Origin: an uncultured Mobiluncus sp.
GTDB lineage: Bacteria; Actinomycetota; Actinomycetes; Actinomycetales; Actinomycetaceae
Assembly: GCF_902488535.1 (NCBI RefSeq)
Contig: NZ_CABTWO010000010.1
Location: 1 to 64,000, forward strand
Reading direction: 5' to 3'
DNA length: 64,000 nt
Made by a program: the position numbers and the translations under genes. The notes under the pieces are model-generated. The model was given only the letters and a program-made list of their open reading frames with translations, ran no database searches and was not told the DNA's origin. Shown one piece after another: positions 61,433-64,000 of the stretch (position 1 is the stretch's first letter; every line of letters begins with the position of its first letter).

Positions 61433-62803
61433 TTAGCGCACCAGAGCCAGCTCGGACCAGTGCGTCGTGCCGCGGTTAGACAGCATCTCTCGCTTCATGG
61501 TCCAATCCGGAGCGGCTTTCAGACCCGCGAGACCCAGCCCTACAGAGCCCTCCCCCACCGCTGCGTTGACTCGGTCAATAATTTTTCCCCGCCGCCGCGT
61601 TGCCGGATCCGGGGCAAACATGGGCAGTGGCTCTTGCGGGTCAGGCTTACCTAGGTCTGTCAGGCAGATGCCCGCCCGCACGTAATCTGCCTGCGGATCG
61701 ACCTGTCCCAGCAGGACTTTCGCGGCTGCCCTCAAGACTGTCACCGGGTCGTCAGTGCGCGGGTGCAGCGGAGCCATCGCGCTGATACGTGAAAACGGCT
61801 CCTTGTACCAGGCAGTAGACGCAAAAGCCCACAGAGCCCCGGCGGTCATCTGTTGGCGGCGCAGACGTCGCGTCACATTTTGGGAATAAATGGACAGGAC
61901 CTGATAAGCCTGGGTGACCCCGCGCACCGGCGTGGAAAATGAACGCGAATACATGACCTGGTAAGTGCGCACCGCATCCCGCTCAATAATCTCTATGCAG
62001 GGCACCCCGTTGAGCTCCAACACCGTTTGCTGCAGATTTACGTTGAAACGGCGGCGAATTTCGCTGGGGTCAGCCCTCTGTAGCTGCAGCGCGTTCGTAA
62101 TCCCCAGAGCTTCCAGGCGGTTTTTCAGGCGTCGCCCCACGCCCCACAAATCACCGATTTCGGTACCGTGTAAAATCCTGTCGTGCTGAGCCGGGGTATA
62201 AGCATCCCAGCTGGCCACCCCGCCCAGGGCCGGGGTATGTTTGGCACCGTGAGAAGCGAGTTTTGCCAAAGTTCGGCTCGGAGCGATTCCGACTGAAACC
62301 GGCACCCCCAGGTCGTGCAGGATTCGGGATCGTAAGCTGCGGGCTATGCCCACGAACTCCGCGGGTCTGCCGTAGAGCGTCAGAAACGCCTCGTCGATGG
62401 AATAGACCTCTACCGAGGCGGAAAACTGACGCAAGATTTCCATAATTCGCGCCGAGATAGAGCCGTAAAGTTCGTAGTTGCTGGATCGGGCTACCACGCC
62501 GCAGGCCTCGGCCCACGCTCGGATTTGAAACCACGGCATGCCCATCTTAATGCCCAAGGCTTTCGCCTCCCGCGAGCGTGCCACCACGCAGCCGTCATTG
62601 TTAGACAACACCACTACCGGACGTCCGGAAAGCTCCGGATGAAAAATCCGTTCGCAGCTGGCAAAGCAAGAATCCACGTCCACCAGGGCAAAGCGATGTA
62701 CCAGCCCGTCCTGGGGTTCGCATTCCTCGCGGGTTATTTCCCCCCGGCTAGGGGTGTGCTCAAGTTCGCGGCAGACCCCCGATCCTAGAGCCGGTGCAGA
62801 CAT
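61433..62803 (-). CDS. umuC: Error-prone Y-family DNA polymerase V subunit UmuC
   Basis: This 456-residue polymerase copies past DNA lesions. Catalytic acids are in ALVDVDSCFASCE near residue 35 and SIDEAFLT near 135, with Phe in SCFASC as the steric gate. The NNDGCVVARSREAKALGIK finger motif, thumb and little-finger regions follow, and the length is as in E. coli UmuC. I chose ATG 62803 with a GGGGGG stretch upstream; a TTG at 62821 is possible. It overlaps umuD by 19 bp and depends on umuD's SOS promoter. Confidence 0.93.
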   Translation of the reverse strand: MSAPALGSGVCRELEHTPSRGEITREECEPQDGLVHRFALVDVDSCFASCERIFHPELSGRPVVVLSNNDGCVVARSREAKALGIKMGMPWFQIRAWAEACGVVARSSNYELYGSISARIMEILRQFSASVEVYSIDEAFLTLYGRPAEFVGIARSLRSRILHDLGVPVSVGIAPSRTLAKLASHGAKHTPALGGVASWDAYTPAQHDRILHGTEIGDLWGVGRRLKNRLEALGITNALQLQRADPSEIRRRFNVNLQQTVLELNGVPCIEIIERDAVRTYQVMYSRSFSTPVRGVTQAYQVLSIYSQNVTRRLRRQQMTAGALWAFASTAWYKEPFSRISAMAPLHPRTDDPVTVLRAAAKVLLGQVDPQADYVRAGICLTDLGKPDPQEPLPMFAPDPATRRRGKIIDRVNAAVGEGSVGLGLAGLKAAPDWTMKREMLSNRGTTHWSELALVR

Positions 62804-63225
62804 CGCGTCACTACCCCCCAAATTTCCAGTTCACAGGGGTGCAGTACGGGATAGGTTGGATTAGCGGGATGCAGTTCCGGCCCGCGAGTCCCGAAGTGCA
62901 GGCGTTTCACCGTCATTTCACCGTCAATAACGGCAATGACCACGCTGCCTTCCCCCGCTTCTAAGGAACGATCCACAATGAGTTCGTCCCCATCGCTGAT
63001 GCCCGCGTTGATCATGGAATCCCCCGCGACCCGCACCAGGAAAGTCGCGGGCCGATTACGGATAAGGTGTTCGTTAAGATCGATGTCGCGGTCGAAATAA
63101 TCCTGAGCGGGCGAAGGCCAGCCAGCCGGCACCAAATCCGGCGCAAAAGGAAGGCCGGAGTGCGGCGCTGGCTGCGTTAACGCATAGGGGCGCCACGATT
63201 TTACAGACCGCACAGAATCGAACAT
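62785..63225 (-). CDS. umuD: UmuD-type SOS autoprotease
   Basis: This 146-residue LexA/UmuD-family protein self-cleaves after DNA damage and partners UmuC. The cleavage site Ala34-Gly35, Ser70 (GDSMINAG) and Lys107 (MTVKRLHF) have exactly the spacing of E. coli UmuD (Gly25, Ser60, Lys97). It has no DNA-binding domain, so it is not LexA. ATG 63225 lies within a LexA box and 7 nt after TAAAAT, so the message is probably leaderless. The operon is umuD-umuC. Confidence 0.93.
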   Translation of the reverse strand: MFDSVRSVKSWRPYALTQPAPHSGLPFAPDLVPAGWPSPAQDYFDRDIDLNEHLIRNRPATFLVRVAGDSMINAGISDGDELIVDRSLEAGEGSVVIAVIDGEMTVKRLHFGTRGPELHPANPTYPVLHPCELEIWGVVTRCLHRL

Positions 63226-63262
63226 GTGTTCGATTTTAGCACGTTTTGTCCCATTTGGTCAG
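63218..63262 (-). promoter_or_regulatory. LexA-controlled leaderless promoter of umuDC (SOS box 63218-63233)
   Basis: TCGAACATGTGTTCGA at 63218-63233 is a perfect palindrome and matches the Gram-positive/actinobacterial LexA site CGAAC-N4-GTTCG. The umuD ATG (63225-63223) is inside it. On the minus strand TAAAAT (63233-63238) and CTGACC (63257-63262), 18 nt apart, form the promoter. LexA bound here would cover the transcription start and start codon together. Confidence 0.9.
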
Positions 63263-63268
63263 TAAGCC

Positions 63269-63304
63269 AAAAATTCGCGGCAAGCCCATGGCTTACCGCG
63301 AATT
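63269..63304 (-). terminator. Intrinsic terminator of the 79-residue protein gene
   Basis: AATTCGCGG(C/T)AAGCC arms flank a short loop, with one G-U pair, and TTTTTGGC follows on the minus strand. It separates the small gene from the umuD promoter. Confidence 0.8.
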
Positions 63305-63325
63305 CACACTGAAAGTGCCTAGCTG

Positions 63326-63565
63326 TTAGGCAGCTGCCGAAACCAAATCCAATCCCAAGAAATCCAGGGCCTGGACTCGGCGAGCACCGTCCTCGTTCAA
63401 GTCACGCAGAGCCGATTCAATCATCGGATCGTGGCGGTAAGCGTCAAACCAAGGACGCGCCACCTCGGACAGAGTCGACCGCGGGGACAAGTTAAGAGCT
63501 TGACGATCAGAGTTACGGTCAAAAAGCGACCAAGTCAGATGATGTATAGATTCATTAATATTCAT
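63326..63565 (-). CDS. Small protein of unknown function
   Basis: This 79-residue soluble protein (MNINESIHHLTWSLFDR at its start) matches nothing I recognise. It has no membrane span or signal, a charged middle with a DPMIESALRDLNEDGARRVQ helix and an Ala-rich end. ATG 63565 has an AGAAGG site; an ATG at 63589 would add eight basic residues. It has its own promoter, an approximately 95-nt leader with a GCAGTAA/TTACTGC hairpin, and a terminator, so it is a separate transcription unit next to umuDC. Confidence 0.6.
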   Translation of the reverse strand: MNINESIHHLTWSLFDRNSDRQALNLSPRSTLSEVARPWFDAYRHDPMIESALRDLNEDGARRVQALDFLGLDLVSAAA

Positions 63566-63669
63566 TATGTTTACCTTCTTCCTCTTCATCTTCTGAGGGG
63601 CTGACGCATAGGTTGCGCCGGTAACCCCCCGCAGTAAAACCCCCTAGGAATTACTGCTTCAATACAACC

Positions 63670-63675
63670 ATTATA
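63670..63675 (-). promoter_or_regulatory. -10 box of the small-protein gene
   Basis: TATAAT on the minus strand at 63670-63675 predicts a start near 63663, about 97 nt before ATG 63565. The leader between contains an inverted repeat GCAGTAA/TTACTGC (about 63631-63657). Confidence 0.55.
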
Positions 63676-63727
63676 CCGTAACATCCGTAAAATCGCTGTT
63701 TAAACGGGGTAAGAGTCAGGTACAAGT

Positions 63728-64000
63728 TTATTTTTCGGGGTTTTTTACAGTATCGGCGGTCGTTTTTGCCTCGGGTTCGGGCTCGGGGTCACAAGGGGAT
63801 TTTTCCTGGTTGGGTGCTGTGGGTGGCGTTTCCGGGGAATCCGGAGCTGGCTGGGGAACCTCGGTCAGAACGGCAGGCAGTTTCCGGTAGCGAGCCGCCG
63901 CAAACACGGCTAACCCCACGACAGCGATGATGCCGGCGACGACTTGGAACCAGCGGACTCCCCCGGCCACCGTGTACTGGTAGTCGATACGCACGAACTC
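63728..64000 (-). CDS. C-terminal end of a membrane protein (partial)
   Basis: The frame is open to the right edge, with 90 residues visible. One membrane span (VVAGIIAVVGLAVFAA) is followed by a basic residue pair and a 45-residue tail rich in Pro, Glu and Lys. The layout (outside domain, one span, charged cytoplasmic tail) suggests a type I membrane or surface protein whose main domain lies outside the window. A GTG at 63994 is unlikely to be the true start. Identity unknown. Confidence 0.55.
   Translation of the reverse strand, partial: EFVRIDYQYTVAGGVRWFQVVAGIIAVVGLAVFAAARYRKLPAVLTEVPQPAPDSPETPPTAPNQEKSPCDPEPEPEAKTTADTVKNPEK

Noticed and set aside
1..64000. CRISPR arrays, insertion sequences, prophage or integron
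   Set aside because: No repeat-spacer pattern, transposase, integrase or phage structural gene was seen on either strand.

Overview
The window looks like a core chromosomal segment of an actinomycete. Lineage markers are RbpA, a PafB-PafC regulator, a GarA-type FHA protein beside an FtsR-type MerR regulator, HelY helicase, polyprenol-phosphate mannose synthase next to Lnt, PdtaR, an actinobacterial PriA without a P-loop, and DUF3866, DUF4032 and DUF1846 proteins. Moderate GC, a small set of accessory genes and the tail of a chemotaxis receptor suggest a motile member of the Actinomycetaceae such as Mobiluncus. The genus is inference. I saw no prophage, insertion sequence or CRISPR array.

Layout. 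1-8002: end of rpoZ, split coaC and coaB, metK, priA, fmt-rsmB, rpe (CoA, methionine, formyl-Met-tRNA and pentose phosphate housekeeping). 8043-10264: FMN riboswitch controlling a predicted riboflavin ABC uptake pair (permease plus binding lipoprotein, no ATPase). 10306-11773: DtxR-like box, a chemoreceptor-tail remnant, then hisE-hisG. 11786-20706: DUF3866, fused pafBC, a small membrane protein where tatA/tatC usually lie, helY, lnt-ppm, rbpA. 20989-22885: the garA-ftsR-merR regulator cluster. 23058-28157: a 1699-residue protein that resembles a DUF4011/DUF3320 SF1 helicase but has lost most catalytic motifs. 28223-36529: membrane thioredoxin-like protein, msrB-uvrA, YciI protein, SBF-like transporter, secreted trypsin-fold protease with cell-wall-binding repeats, and terC behind a yybP-ykoY manganese riboswitch. 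36818-42109: proline import and catabolism (putP, putA). 42296-53503: uvrB-coaE-glycerate kinase, rpsA, dicarboxylate-type symporter, polA, thioesterase, pdtaR. 53612-57180: an unusual tRNA with anticodon CAA, then an ABC-2 exporter operon. 57256-64000: DUF4032, DUF1846, alcohol dehydrogenase, a LexA-controlled umuDC operon, an unknown 79-residue protein and the end of a membrane protein.

Themes. Repair genes are dense: uvrA, uvrB, polA, umuDC, helY and pafBC. LexA control is visible only at umuD, where the SOS box contains the start codon. Many genes (metK, hisE, pafBC, the 106-residue protein, yciI, uvrA, umuD and others) have a TANNNT hexamer 6-7 nt before the start codon, the signature of leaderless mRNAs. 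Three metabolite or metal switches are visible: FMN, manganese and a possible iron box. The best candidates for new biology are the degenerate giant helicase-like protein, the CoaC homologue lacking two essential residues, and the class-I-shaped tRNA-Leu.
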